A stretch of 64,000 bases of DNA from Pontibacter diazotrophicus (GTDB taxonomy: Bacteria > Bacteroidota > Bacteroidia > Cytophagales > Hymenobacteraceae): contig NZ_QRGR01000020.1 of the NCBI RefSeq assembly GCF_003367245.1, positions 90,988-154,987 of the forward strand, in the 5' to 3' direction. The position numbers and the translations under genes are program-made. Each line of letters begins with the position of its first letter. The stretch's first letter is position 1. Below the pieces are notes generated by a model. That model did no database searches and had not been told where the DNA came from. It worked only from the letters and a program-made list of their open reading frames with translations. Of the stretch, positions 52,001-59,379 are shown piece by piece.

Positions 52001-54321
52001 ATACACAGGTGACTGATCATGGGATTTTTGTAGTGAAATATGATGTAAATGGAAATGTTATCTGGGCTGAAAATGCGACAACAAAAAGGAGGGGTGATTT
52101 AATAAGTAGAGGAATAAGTGTTGACAACGAGCAGAATATCTTTATAGTTGGCAGCTTTGACAGGAGTGGTTTCCATGATCCAATTAAGTTCGGATGCCAA
52201 ACAATAGAAAATAGTGGCGAAGAGCATTACTTCCTGGCAAAACTTAAACCACATGCTGGGCTTCCTCCTACCATTAGAGTGGGAAGTGTAGGAGAAACTG
52301 TGTGTGCGGGCCTTAGCATAGTAGTACCTTTTTCAGCCTCTGAAAGCGATAACGCCTGTACCACATATGCTGTTATTCTGTCAGATGATAAAGGGTCTTT
52401 TCAAAATGCACAAATTATCGGAACCGGTACAGGGAGTCCTATTACAGCCACAATTCCATCACGTACTTTTCCCGGGGATGGGTACAGGATAAATGTCATT
52501 AGCTCTTCCCCTGCCATCACAGGTGCTGATAACGGCACGGATATAAAGATAACGGCTCTGCCTGTTGCATTGAGCAGCACAAGCAGGGCAGATCCATGCC
52601 CTGGTACAGCAGGCATTGTTTACACAGCTTCATCAAGTAGTCAAATCACTTCCTATAACTGGTCTGTGCCTGCAGATTGGGCTATTACAGGAGGGCACGG
52701 AACAAATAGAATAACCGTAACGGCAGGAGCATCAGCCGGAGAGGTTGCGGTTGTGGTTAGTGGCGTATGCGGTACAGAAGCCAGAAAAAGTATGTCTGTT
52801 ACTCCGATCAGTGTTTTTGCGCCTACAGTCATAGAAACTGCTAAGTCGCTCTGTGGAACGGGCAACGTTGTCTTCATCGCAAGCGGTGCTCCTTCTGGTG
52901 CAATGTACCGATGGTATGCATCCGCCACAGGTGCGGAGCCGATATGGGAAAATACCCCTTATGGTTCCGAGTCAAGATTCTATACCCCTGTTGTTAGTGT
53001 GAACACCACCTTTTATGTTTCCCTTTTGTTCAGTAGTGGCTGCGAAAGCGAACGCGTTCCTCTTACCATCACCATCAGGCCAAAACCAGATACACCAGGG
53101 GCTATTACCGCATCGTCAGCGGCCTGTACTGAAGGAGCTGAGGTGACGTATCAGGTTCCTGTGGCTAGTCATGCCTCCGGCTACGAATGGAGGGTTCCTT
53201 TCGGTTGGGTGATCCTGTCCGGGCAAGGCACGAAAAGCATCAGGGTAAGAACAGGCGCTACAAGTGGTGAAGTGTCAGTAACTGCTTATAACGGATGTGG
53301 TTTCAGTACAGCACAGGTGTTAGCTGTTCAGGCGGGGGTTCCAGTGGGACCAGCAACTACAGGAGAATCAAGGTGCGGTGCAGGAAGTGTAACTTTATAT
53401 GCCGATGGGGCACCTGAAGGTAGCACTTACCGGTGGTACAGTGCCGCTGTTGGCGGAACAGCTATTGTTGGCGAAATTGGCAGAGAGTATGTCACCCCGT
53501 ATCTTTCTTCATCAACTACCTACTATGTGTCCGTCGTTACTGCGGGAGGTTGCGAGAGCCCCAGAGCTGCCGTAACAGCCACCATAACATCTGCTGCAAC
53601 GGCTAAAGCTGGTCCAGATGAGACTGTTTGTGTAGGTGCTCCAAGCTTTGCTTTAAGAGGTTATAGCCCTGCCGGTGGAGAGTGGTCTGGTGTGGGAGTG
53701 GCGGCTAATGGAGAATTTGTTCCTTCTGCTGCTGGTGTAGGTGTGCATACGCTTACCTATAGCTTTCCGCAAAACAGCTGCCTTGCCTCCGCCACCAAAA
53801 CAATTACGGTTACACCGGAGCCTATACTTACCCTGGCGCCTTACGGTGAAGTATGCAGTACGGTACGTGATTTTAATCTCTTGGAAGGCCAGCCTATGGG
53901 CGGCATGTTCAGTGGCGTGGGTGTAGACAGTGTCTGGTTCGATGCAACTGTGGCAGGAGCTGGTACGCACCTCATTACGTATACCTATAACTTTGACGGT
54001 GGCTGTACGGTGTCAACGACACAAGCTATTACTGTTACCACCTGCACCGGCCTCCCGGAAAGCAAGTTAGCCGCTAAGCTTGTCGTTTATCCAAACCCTA
54101 CCCAATCAGATTTAAACGTAGCCTTGCCTTTATCTAAGGGAACAGCCCTGAGCCTGCGCCTGTTCGACGCAAAGGGACAAAAGGTATATGAGCAGCAGTA
54201 TCCTAAGCTATCCGGGGAATTTAAGCAGGTCGTCAGCTTAAAAAACAAGGCGAGGGGCGTTTACTTGCTGCAGCTGATCTTAGATGATGGCGTTGTGACG
54301 AAACGGGTGGTCGTAGAATAA
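49006..54321 (+). CDS. Giant secreted SBBP beta-propeller protein with Ig-like domains and T9SS tail
   Basis: 1771 residues from the ATG giving MIKQLLVLLLIFFSVSLPALS (signal peptide); a start at 48979 is less likely. A first propeller (about 49075-50370) is made of SBBP repeats of the form DxSGNxYVTGxFxxTATFGxTT. An Ig-like domain follows (about 50372-50660, starting APTITPGSLNSNIVCRGASV), then a PKD-like linker (PATGLSNASTANPVATPQTT). A second propeller (about 50916-52250) and a second copy of the same Ig-like domain (about 52261-52550, PPTIRVGSVGETVCAG) come next. Further Ig/PKD-like modules and a type A sorting domain (VVYPNPTQSDLNVALPL to VVTKRVVVE) end the protein. It should be secreted by type IX and attached to the surface. 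Ligand unknown. Confidence 0.9.
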   Translation: MIKQLLVLLLIFFSVSLPALSQDWQWVKDAGGLDYSESSRIATDASGNSYVTGNYARSVTFGTTTLTGGPDGNTFLVKYSNDGQLVWAKQIKGTSVVETMDMAVDGSGNIYVTGNFKGTATVGAFTLTSPDDRAAFVAKFDATGNVVWAKQANSTEVDDVRGENITVDGSGNVYVTGNFFSSATFGATTITATRDEQVFIAKYAANGNLTWVKMAGGLGSCFTHDIATDNSGNLYLTGQFWLTATFGSTTLYKDDSIITSGEVFIAKYDASGNALWAKQAGGAGSDAATGIVVDDNGNSYITGFFQGTTAAFGSATVTGNSAKNVFLAKYSAAGGFMWVRKQQASGDAAGTAIDLDASGNIYTTGYFEGSATFGNATLISYGSYDMFFAKYDANGTVTGTMQAGGAGMDVAKGLDVNANGGIYFTGDFSGPATFGATTLSEGIVVGKLNSISYNQEPAPTITPGSLNSNIVCRGASVEIPFSTTGRFGADNVFTVQLSDYWGSFAYPTGIGSSKTSPVTATIPAEFALGTGYKIRVIASSPGVTGAVNGTVTINKPPVVTASVASKTIAAGSSTTLYATGADTYAWSPATGLSNASTANPVATPQTTTTYTVTGTRNGCSSTASVTVRVDPVPPLGSAFTWSSVMYEANAGRSSAKVTAADDKGNVYVAGEFTTSIKLGSTTLTDGTGSGRIFLAKYNSEGQVLWVKQMDGTFLADMAVDANGNVYVVGSFGLSIRIGEQTLTASNGANFFVAKYSGEGDVAWVTQTRGLDYSVSTIAVSSVGELYISGAYRGTATFNAISLSGGDTNELFIVKYDSGGTAVWGKSIKGSGAKNYELDIATDAEGDVYLTSSISIGTLEFNSFVLTNSKGVPNTFIAKYLSDGQFQWAKLVNYNNEDYSYTRSSQVAVDKNKNVYLLGHFDRFTKFEAGPPLSAAIAGFNVFLAKYDTNGSFQWVMETGGSFTAATGFTIDADDFLYVTGAFNYSATFGTKQFVIGNTDTQVTDHGIFVVKYDVNGNVIWAENATTKRRGDLISRGISVDNEQNIFIVGSFDRSGFHDPIKFGCQTIENSGEEHYFLAKLKPHAGLPPTIRVGSVGETVCAGLSIVVPFSASESDNACTTYAVILSDDKGSFQNAQIIGTGTGSPITATIPSRTFPGDGYRINVISSSPAITGADNGTDIKITALPVALSSTSRADPCPGTAGIVYTASSSSQITSYNWSVPADWAITGGHGTNRITVTAGASAGEVAVVVSGVCGTEARKSMSVTPISVFAPTVIETAKSLCGTGNVVFIASGAPSGAMYRWYASATGAEPIWENTPYGSESRFYTPVVSVNTTFYVSLLFSSGCESERVPLTITIRPKPDTPGAITASSAACTEGAEVTYQVPVASHASGYEWRVPFGWVILSGQGTKSIRVRTGATSGEVSVTAYNGCGFSTAQVLAVQAGVPVGPATTGESRCGAGSVTLYADGAPEGSTYRWYSAAVGGTAIVGEIGREYVTPYLSSSTTYYVSVVTAGGCESPRAAVTATITSAATAKAGPDETVCVGAPSFALRGYSPAGGEWSGVGVAANGEFVPSAAGVGVHTLTYSFPQNSCLASATKTITVTPEPILTLAPYGEVCSTVRDFNLLEGQPMGGMFSGVGVDSVWFDATVAGAGTHLITYTYNFDGGCTVSTTQAITVTTCTGLPESKLAAKLVVYPNPTQSDLNVALPLSKGTALSLRLFDAKGQKVYEQQYPKLSGEFKQVVSLKNKARGVYLLQLILDDGVVTKRVVVE

Positions 54322-54351
54322 GAAGCCTCCGTCAAGCTCAATTATTTGTAA

Positions 54352-54377
54352 AACAGCCTGCTATTCAGCGGGCTGTT
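54352..54377 (+). terminator. Terminator after the giant T9SS gene
   Basis: AACAGCCTGCT (54352-54362) pairs with AGCGGGCTGTT (54367-54377) with one G-U, loop ATTC, followed by CTTTTATT. Confidence 0.8.
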
Positions 54378-54399
54378 CTTTTATTACCCAAACATGTCG

Positions 54400-54407
54400 T
54401 ACTTTTG
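54400..54407 (+). promoter_or_regulatory. -7 box (TACTTTTG) of rimO
   Basis: TACTTTTG matches TAnnTTTG and lies 82 bp before the rimO start; the -33 region overlaps the preceding terminator and is not clear. Confidence 0.45.
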
Positions 54408-54489
54408 CAGCAAAATTATTCCAATCGAACTAATACAGACCCGCTATGGTTTTCAGTTACTGATAATTATCGCGCTAATATATACTTAA

Positions 54490-55818
54490 GTGAAAGTAAG
54501 AACACTCAAAAAAGATAAAGTAAACGTCATCACCTTGGGGTGCTCCAAAAACGTGGTGGATTCCGAAGTACTGATGGGGCAGTTGCGCGCCAACGAGTTT
54601 GATGTGGCGCACGAGTCTGACAAAGACGATTCCAATATCATCATCGTGAATACCTGCGGCTTTATTGACAACGCCAAGCAGGAGTCCATCGATACTATTC
54701 TGCGCTATGCCGATGCCAAAGAGGCTGGCCAGATAGATAAGCTTTACGTGACAGGCTGTCTGTCGCAGCGCTACAAAGAGTCGCTGGAGCTGGAGATACC
54801 GCAGGTAGATGCCTACTTCGGTACACTGGAGTTACCACAACTGCTCAAGAAGCTGGATGCGGACTATAAGCACGAGCTGATTGGGGAGCGTTTATTAACA
54901 ACACCTTCTCACTTCGCATACTTCAAAATTGCTGAAGGCTGTAACCGCCCCTGCTCTTTCTGCGCTATTCCGCTGATGCGCGGCAAGCACGTAGACCGAC
55001 CGATTGAGGACCTGGTGAAGGAGGCAAAGCGCCTGGCCAGCATGGGCACCAAAGAACTGGTGCTGATCGCCCAGGACCTGACCTATTATGGCTTGCAGCA
55101 CTACGGCGAGCGCAAGCTGGCTGACCTGCTCCGCAACCTGTCGGATGTAGAAGGCATTGAGTGGATACGCATGCAGTATGCCTACCCGTCGCAGTTCCCG
55201 ATGGAGGTGTTCGACGTGATGAACGAGCGCGACAACATCTGCAAGTACCTGGACATGCCGTTGCAGCACATCTCCGATAACATGCTGAAGACCATGCGCC
55301 GTGGTATCAGCAAGCGCCGCACCATCGAACTGGTAGATTCCATTCGCCAGCGCGTGCCGGATATCGCTTTAAGAACAACCCTCATCGCAGGCCACCCGGG
55401 CGAGACAGACAAGGATTTCCAGGAACTGTATGACTGGGTTGAAGAAACAAAATTCGACAGGCTCGGTATCTTTACCTACTCACACGAGGACAACACGCAC
55501 TCCTTTACTCTGGAAGACAACGTGCCCGAAGAAGTAAAGCAGGACCGTGCCGACGCCATCATGGAGCTGCAGCAGGGTATTTCGGTAGAACTGAACGAGG
55601 AGAAAATCGGCAAGACCTACAAAGTGCTCTTCGACCGTAAAGAAAGCGGCTATTTTGTGGGCCGCACCCAATATGACTCCCCGGAAGTAGACAACGAAGT
55701 TCTCGTACCTGCCGACAGTAACTACGTCCGCTTAGGGGACTTTGCCCATGTGAAGATTACGGATGCCTCTGACTTCGACCTTTATGGAGAAGTGGTTACG
55801 TTAGAGGCTGTACATTAA
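54490..55818 (+). CDS. rimO: Ribosomal protein S12 methylthiotransferase
   Basis: Radical SAM enzyme adding a methylthio group to Asp88 (E. coli numbering) of ribosomal protein S12. The 442-residue protein has the N-terminal cluster cysteines Cys18, Cys56 and Cys90 (TLGCSKN, VNTCGFID, VTGCLSQ). The radical-SAM CxxxCxxC is Cys151, Cys155 and Cys158 (AEGCNRPCSFCAIP). The ELVLIAQDLTYYG and HPGETDKDFQEL blocks and a C-terminal TRAM domain (KVLFDRKESGYFVGRTQYDS) are also present. The start is GTG. The block GCSKNVVDSE and the sequence around the second motif separate it from MiaB. It is followed by a strong terminator and then the DUF559 element. Confidence 0.95.
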   Translation: MKVRTLKKDKVNVITLGCSKNVVDSEVLMGQLRANEFDVAHESDKDDSNIIIVNTCGFIDNAKQESIDTILRYADAKEAGQIDKLYVTGCLSQRYKESLELEIPQVDAYFGTLELPQLLKKLDADYKHELIGERLLTTPSHFAYFKIAEGCNRPCSFCAIPLMRGKHVDRPIEDLVKEAKRLASMGTKELVLIAQDLTYYGLQHYGERKLADLLRNLSDVEGIEWIRMQYAYPSQFPMEVFDVMNERDNICKYLDMPLQHISDNMLKTMRRGISKRRTIELVDSIRQRVPDIALRTTLIAGHPGETDKDFQELYDWVEETKFDRLGIFTYSHEDNTHSFTLEDNVPEEVKQDRADAIMELQQGISVELNEEKIGKTYKVLFDRKESGYFVGRTQYDSPEVDNEVLVPADSNYVRLGDFAHVKITDASDFDLYGEVVTLEAVH

Positions 55819-55849
55819 TCTTCAGATATAAGACTTTTAACCAAACCAG

Positions 55850-55884
55850 AAGAAGCCCTGCAAGAAATATTTGCAGGGCTTCTT
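55850..55884 (+). terminator. Terminator after rimO
   Basis: AAGAAGCCCTGCAA (55850-55863) pairs perfectly with TTGCAGGGCTTCTT (55871-55884), 7-nt loop. It ends six bases before the left inverted repeat of the DUF559 element. Confidence 0.9.
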
Positions 55885-55889
55885 ATTTC

Positions 55890-56506
55890 GCAGAGCCGGT
55901 TCCAACCACCCCTAGCCCCTCCTTGTCTAAGGCGGGGAATCTGTTGTTTGCTGTTTAGTCGCTAAGTTTCATTGCTACTGCTTTTGGCCTAGCTTTTCTA
56001 TTTTGTGCCCTAATTGCTGAGGCCTCGCTGTAGAGCTTTAGGCGGAGATTTCTATAGCTTAATTGAAAGCATCTGCTATTTCCTGTAGCACCGATTCTGT
56101 CTGTTGAAAAACATCTGAATTCTCGAAGCGGAGTACTCTTATGCCTAAGCTTTGCAATACTTCATCACGCTCTTTATCAGCCTCAGTTGCTGCGGAATGA
56201 AAATGCACTTGACCATCCAACTCTACCGCTAATTTTTCAGAAGGGCAGTAGAAATCCAGAATGTAGTTGCCGATGCTGTGCTGTCTTCTGAATTTCCGCC
56301 CACGTAGCTGTGCATCCTTTAGGTATTTCCACAATTCACCTTCAGCCGGCGTTGCGTCATTTCTCAAAGCCCTCCGGTTCTCCTTCAGGTATTTCCTGTT
56401 ATGTAGTGGCATGATAAAAAGGCTAGCTAAGCAGAGACTGCAGCTGGAGTATAAAGTTCCCCGCCTTAGACAAGGAGGGGCTAGGGGTGGTTAGACCCGG
56501 CTTTGC
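55890..56506. mobile_element. Candidate mobile element: DUF559 nuclease gene inside 50-bp inverted repeats
   Basis: Arms 55890-55939 and 56457-56506 are inverted copies of 50 bp with 3 mismatches; the inner 36 bp (55904-55939 and 56457-56492) are identical. Each arm contains an internal imperfect palindrome CCCCTCCTTGTCTAAGGCGGGG. The arms enclose a single 117-codon gene for a DUF559 nuclease. The element lies just after the rimO terminator and ends 11 bp before the stop codon of the next, minus-strand gene, so it disrupts no gene. I could not identify a convincing target duplication. No transposase is present, so mobility is inferred from structure only. Confidence 0.6.
56059..56412 (-). CDS. 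DUF559 family (Vsr-like) endonuclease
   Basis: 117-residue protein of the PD-(D/E)XK superfamily related to Vsr mismatch nickases. The N-terminus is basic (MPLHNRKYLKENRRALRNDA), followed by TPAEGELWKYLKDAQLRGRK. The core is FRRQHSIGNYILDFYCPSEK with the metal-binding Asp, LAVELDGQVHF with the second acidic residue, and RDEVLQSLGIRVLRFENSDV. All expected catalytic residues of the family are present, so it is probably active on DNA; the target is unknown. It is the only gene inside the inverted-repeat element, centred in a 617-bp unit, which suggests the nuclease acts on the element's own ends or insertion sites. Confidence 0.88.
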   Translation of the reverse strand: MPLHNRKYLKENRRALRNDATPAEGELWKYLKDAQLRGRKFRRQHSIGNYILDFYCPSEKLAVELDGQVHFHSAATEADKERDEVLQSLGIRVLRFENSDVFQQTESVLQEIADAFN

Positions 56507-56517
56507 AAAACCAGCCT

Positions 56518-56898
56518 CTATTTCAGCACATACTTGCTTAGCACCCGGTACGCCTGGTTAATGTTGTCGCCTTTGCGAAAATCCTGTTTGATAGTGGGAG
56601 TGTCCTCCCCCGTCAGCCATATCTTCAGTTCTGCATCCAGGTCACCGATGCCGGCGCTTTCCATAGAAAATGTTTTGATGCTGCTGTAGGGGATGCTTTG
56701 GTAGTCGGCTTTGGAGCCCGTAAGGCCTTGCTTGTTCACCAGAATCAGGCGCTTGTTCGTGAATACCAGCATGTCCCGAATCAGTTTGTAAGCCCGCTCA
56801 ATGCGTTCATCCTCTAACAAAATCGGTTGAAATTCTTTCGCTAATTTTTCGACAGACACCTCGGATGCGTGTCCCATCATGCCGCTTAATAATCCCAT
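56518..56898 (-). CDS. PH domain-containing protein (YvbH-like)
   Basis: 126 residues forming one bacterial PH domain: FQPILLEDERIERAYKLIRD, MLVFTNKRLILVNKQGLTGS, YQSIPYSSIKTFSMESAGIG and DLDAELKIWLTGEDTP, with a final helix NINQAYRVLSKYVLK. Such proteins are cytoplasmic and of unknown function, sometimes linked to the envelope stress response. The stop codon is 11 bp from the right arm of the DUF559 element. Confidence 0.85.
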   Translation of the reverse strand: MGLLSGMMGHASEVSVEKLAKEFQPILLEDERIERAYKLIRDMLVFTNKRLILVNKQGLTGSKADYQSIPYSSIKTFSMESAGIGDLDAELKIWLTGEDTPTIKQDFRKGDNINQAYRVLSKYVLK

Positions 56899-57214
56899 AA
56901 GTTTTTTATTGACTGTTGTACAGTTTATGTACGTTTAGCTGTGGATAAGTTTGTGATGAAATCCATCCGATGCTTTTCACCGCAGCTCAGCTTTATACTT
57001 AAGAGCAGGAGAGGAAGCGGCTGTGTGTTAATGACACCTGGACATCCTTCAATCGTCTGAATCGCGGCCCTGATGCCCCGCTGCCTGCTTTCTATCGGAA
57101 CATCTGCAAAACAAAAAATAAAGCCGTTACTTTGTGCAGTGGCTGGCAAAAGGAAAACCTGCTGCAACACATTTCGGGGTTATCTGTTAAAGGAGCTATA
57201 TACCCCACGCAAAC
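56899..57214. other. Divergent region PH-domain gene / bshC
   Basis: 316 bp with no gene I can support. TTACTTTG near 57128 is one mismatch from the -7 consensus and points toward bshC. Confidence 0.35.
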
Positions 57215-58798
57215 ATGCAGATGGAACTATCTACTATGAAGATCACAAAGGTGGACTACGCCGCGACCGGCGCCTTCTCTCAAACTATATCGGATTATCT
57301 TAGTCGCAGCGAACCGCTGCAAGCTTTCTATAACCGCTTTCCGACCGCAGAGGCCTTTGAGGCCCAGATAAAGGAAAAGGACTTCAGCGAGGCACAGCGC
57401 CAGACACTATACCAAGCATTGCAGGAACAGTACACCTCCGTTGCCGACATAAACCCCAAGGTGCAGCAAAACATCGACCTGTTGCAGCAGCCGAATACGT
57501 ATACTATTACCACTGGGCACCAGCTGAACATCTTCACAGGGCCTTTGTATTTTGTATACAAAATCATTACAGCCATCAACACCTGTAAACAACTGCAGGA
57601 GAAGTACCCAGATTACAACTTTGTGCCGGTATACTGGATGGCAACCGAGGACCACGACTTTGCCGAAATCAACCACTTTAACTTGTTCGGCAAGAACTAC
57701 GTTTGGGAGACGGAGCAAACCGGCGCTGTAGGCAGGTTCTCGACAGAAGGCTTGGATAAGCTGATGGAGGAGTTGCCAGAGCCTTATCCGGTTTTTGAGG
57801 AAGCCTACCGCAAGAGCAAAAACCTGGCGGATGCTACCCGTGCCATCACACATGATTTGTTCGGGGAGTACGGGCTGGTAAGTATAGATGGCGACCATGA
57901 AGGATTAAAACAGGCGCTGACGCCAGTGGTGGAAAAAGAGCTGACGGAGCAAAGTTCTAACAAACTGGTGGAAGAGGTGAACGCACAACTGGAGGAGCTG
58001 AACTATAAGCAGCAGGTATACTCCCGCGACATCAACCTGTTTTACCTGAAGGATGGATTGCGTGAGCGCATTGTGCTGGAGGATGAGAAGTATAAAGTGC
58101 TGAACACCGACATCAGCTTTAGCCAGGAAGAAGTTCTGCAGGAGGCAAAGGAGCACCCGGAGCGGTTCAGCCCGAACGTGATCCTGCGTCCGCTATATGA
58201 AGAGCTCGTGCTTCCGAACCTCGCGTACATTGGCGGTGGGGCAGAGGTAGCCTATTGGTTCCAGCTGAAGCGGCTGTTCGAAGCCTACAAGGTTGCTTTC
58301 CCGGTGCTGATGCTGCGCAACTCAGCGCTGTATATTACGCGTGGCAATGCCAGCCGCATGCACAAACTGGGCCTGCAGCCGGAGGATATGTTCATGAGCT
58401 TTCCAGAGCTGAAAAAACACTTGTCGGACCAGCTGCATGAGGAGGAGATAAACCTGGAGGCGCAGCGCGATACCGTGGCCGCCGCCTTTGCAGCAGTAGA
58501 AGAGCTGGCGAAAGACATTGACCCGACACTGGTAAAAGCAGTGGGCGCCGAAGCACAGAAAGCCTACAACGCGCTGCAAATGCTGGAGAAGAAAATATCC
58601 AAGGCCCGCGACAGCAAGCATGAGCAAACATTCAAGCAGCTGGAAAACCTGAAAGATAAGCTGTTTCCGAATGGCACGCTGCAGGAGCGCCACGACAACC
58701 TGCTCACCTACAAAACCAACAATCCAGAATTTATACCTGCCCTCGTGGATGCTTTCGACCCATTCGAATTCAAGTTCACGATACTGGAGGAGGAGTAA
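57215..58798 (+). CDS. bshC: Bacillithiol biosynthesis cysteine-adding enzyme BshC
   Basis: Last step of bacillithiol synthesis: joins cysteine to glucosaminyl-malate. The 527-residue protein matches the family: LSRSEPLQAFYNRFPT, TITTGHQLNIFTGPLYFVYK (nucleotide-binding region), VPVYWMATEDHDFAEINHFN, ISFSQEEVLQEAKEHPERFS, NLAYIGGGAEVAYWFQLKRL and a C-terminal coiled coil ending in FEFKFTILEEE. Codons 1, 3 and 8 are possible starts (MQMELSTMKITKVDY); the last best fits the family. The TAATG overlap with the next gene shows co-transcription. This implies the organism makes bacillithiol as its thiol buffer, as expected for the phylum. Confidence 0.95.
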   Translation: MQMELSTMKITKVDYAATGAFSQTISDYLSRSEPLQAFYNRFPTAEAFEAQIKEKDFSEAQRQTLYQALQEQYTSVADINPKVQQNIDLLQQPNTYTITTGHQLNIFTGPLYFVYKIITAINTCKQLQEKYPDYNFVPVYWMATEDHDFAEINHFNLFGKNYVWETEQTGAVGRFSTEGLDKLMEELPEPYPVFEEAYRKSKNLADATRAITHDLFGEYGLVSIDGDHEGLKQALTPVVEKELTEQSSNKLVEEVNAQLEELNYKQQVYSRDINLFYLKDGLRERIVLEDEKYKVLNTDISFSQEEVLQEAKEHPERFSPNVILRPLYEELVLPNLAYIGGGAEVAYWFQLKRLFEAYKVAFPVLMLRNSALYITRGNASRMHKLGLQPEDMFMSFPELKKHLSDQLHEEEINLEAQRDTVAAAFAAVEELAKDIDPTLVKAVGAEAQKAYNALQMLEKKISKARDSKHEQTFKQLENLKDKLFPNGTLQERHDNLLTYKTNNPEFIPALVDAFDPFEFKFTILEEE

Positions 58799-59376
58799 TG
58801 CAGAAGGCGGAGCTACGCAAACAGATGCTGCAAAAGCGGCGGACACTGCCGCCGGAGGAGCTGCAACTGCGCAGCCAACAAATTGCAGACATGTTCTTTC
58901 AGCATTTCCCGCTGCAGGCGGGGCAAACAGTGCATGTGTTTCTGCCCATCCTCAAAAACAAGGAGGTAAACACTTGGCTTATAATCGAGCGCCTGCGGAT
59001 GAATCATCCGGAAGTGCGGGTGGCCGTGCCGGTAACGGATGTAGCGCAGCATGTGCTGACGCATCATGAACTGACAGAGGAGGCGGTGCTGATAGAGAAT
59101 GCCTGGGGGATACCAGAGCCGCAGGATGCCCAAATTATACATGCCCGGGAGGTAGATATCGTATTGCTGCCCCTGCTGGCCTTCGACAAAGCCGGCCACC
59201 GCGTAGGCTACGGCAAAGGCTTCTACGACCGCTTCCTCGCTGATTGCCGCCCCGATGTGCTGAAGATAGGCTTGTCTCTGGAGCCGCCAGTGGAAAGTAT
59301 AGCCGATGCGAATGAATTTGATGTGCCGCTGGATTATGTTGTGACGCCACAACTTGTGTGGCCTGAAAAGCCATAG
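58798..59376 (+). CDS. 5-formyltetrahydrofolate cyclo-ligase
   Basis: ATP-dependent enzyme converting 5-formyl-THF to 5,10-methenyl-THF. The 192-residue protein has the basic start (MQKAELRKQMLQKRRTLPPE), VFLPILKNKEVNTWLIIERL, ENAWGIPEPQDAQIIHAREV, VDIVLLPLLAFDKAGHRVGY and GKGFYDRFLADCRPDVLKIG with the ATP-binding glycines. Its ATG overlaps the bshC stop (TAATG). The C-terminus VVTPQLVWPEK is typical. It shares an operon with bshC without a known metabolic link. Confidence 0.93.
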   Translation: MQKAELRKQMLQKRRTLPPEELQLRSQQIADMFFQHFPLQAGQTVHVFLPILKNKEVNTWLIIERLRMNHPEVRVAVPVTDVAQHVLTHHELTEEAVLIENAWGIPEPQDAQIIHAREVDIVLLPLLAFDKAGHRVGYGKGFYDRFLADCRPDVLKIGLSLEPPVESIADANEFDVPLDYVVTPQLVWPEKP

Positions 59377-59379
59377 CGA

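Noticed and set aside
55889..56525. TATTTC near both outer ends of the DUF559 element as a target duplication
   Set aside because: The right copy is offset from the arm end and lies at the stop codon of the next gene; the spacing is unequal, so it is probably coincidence.
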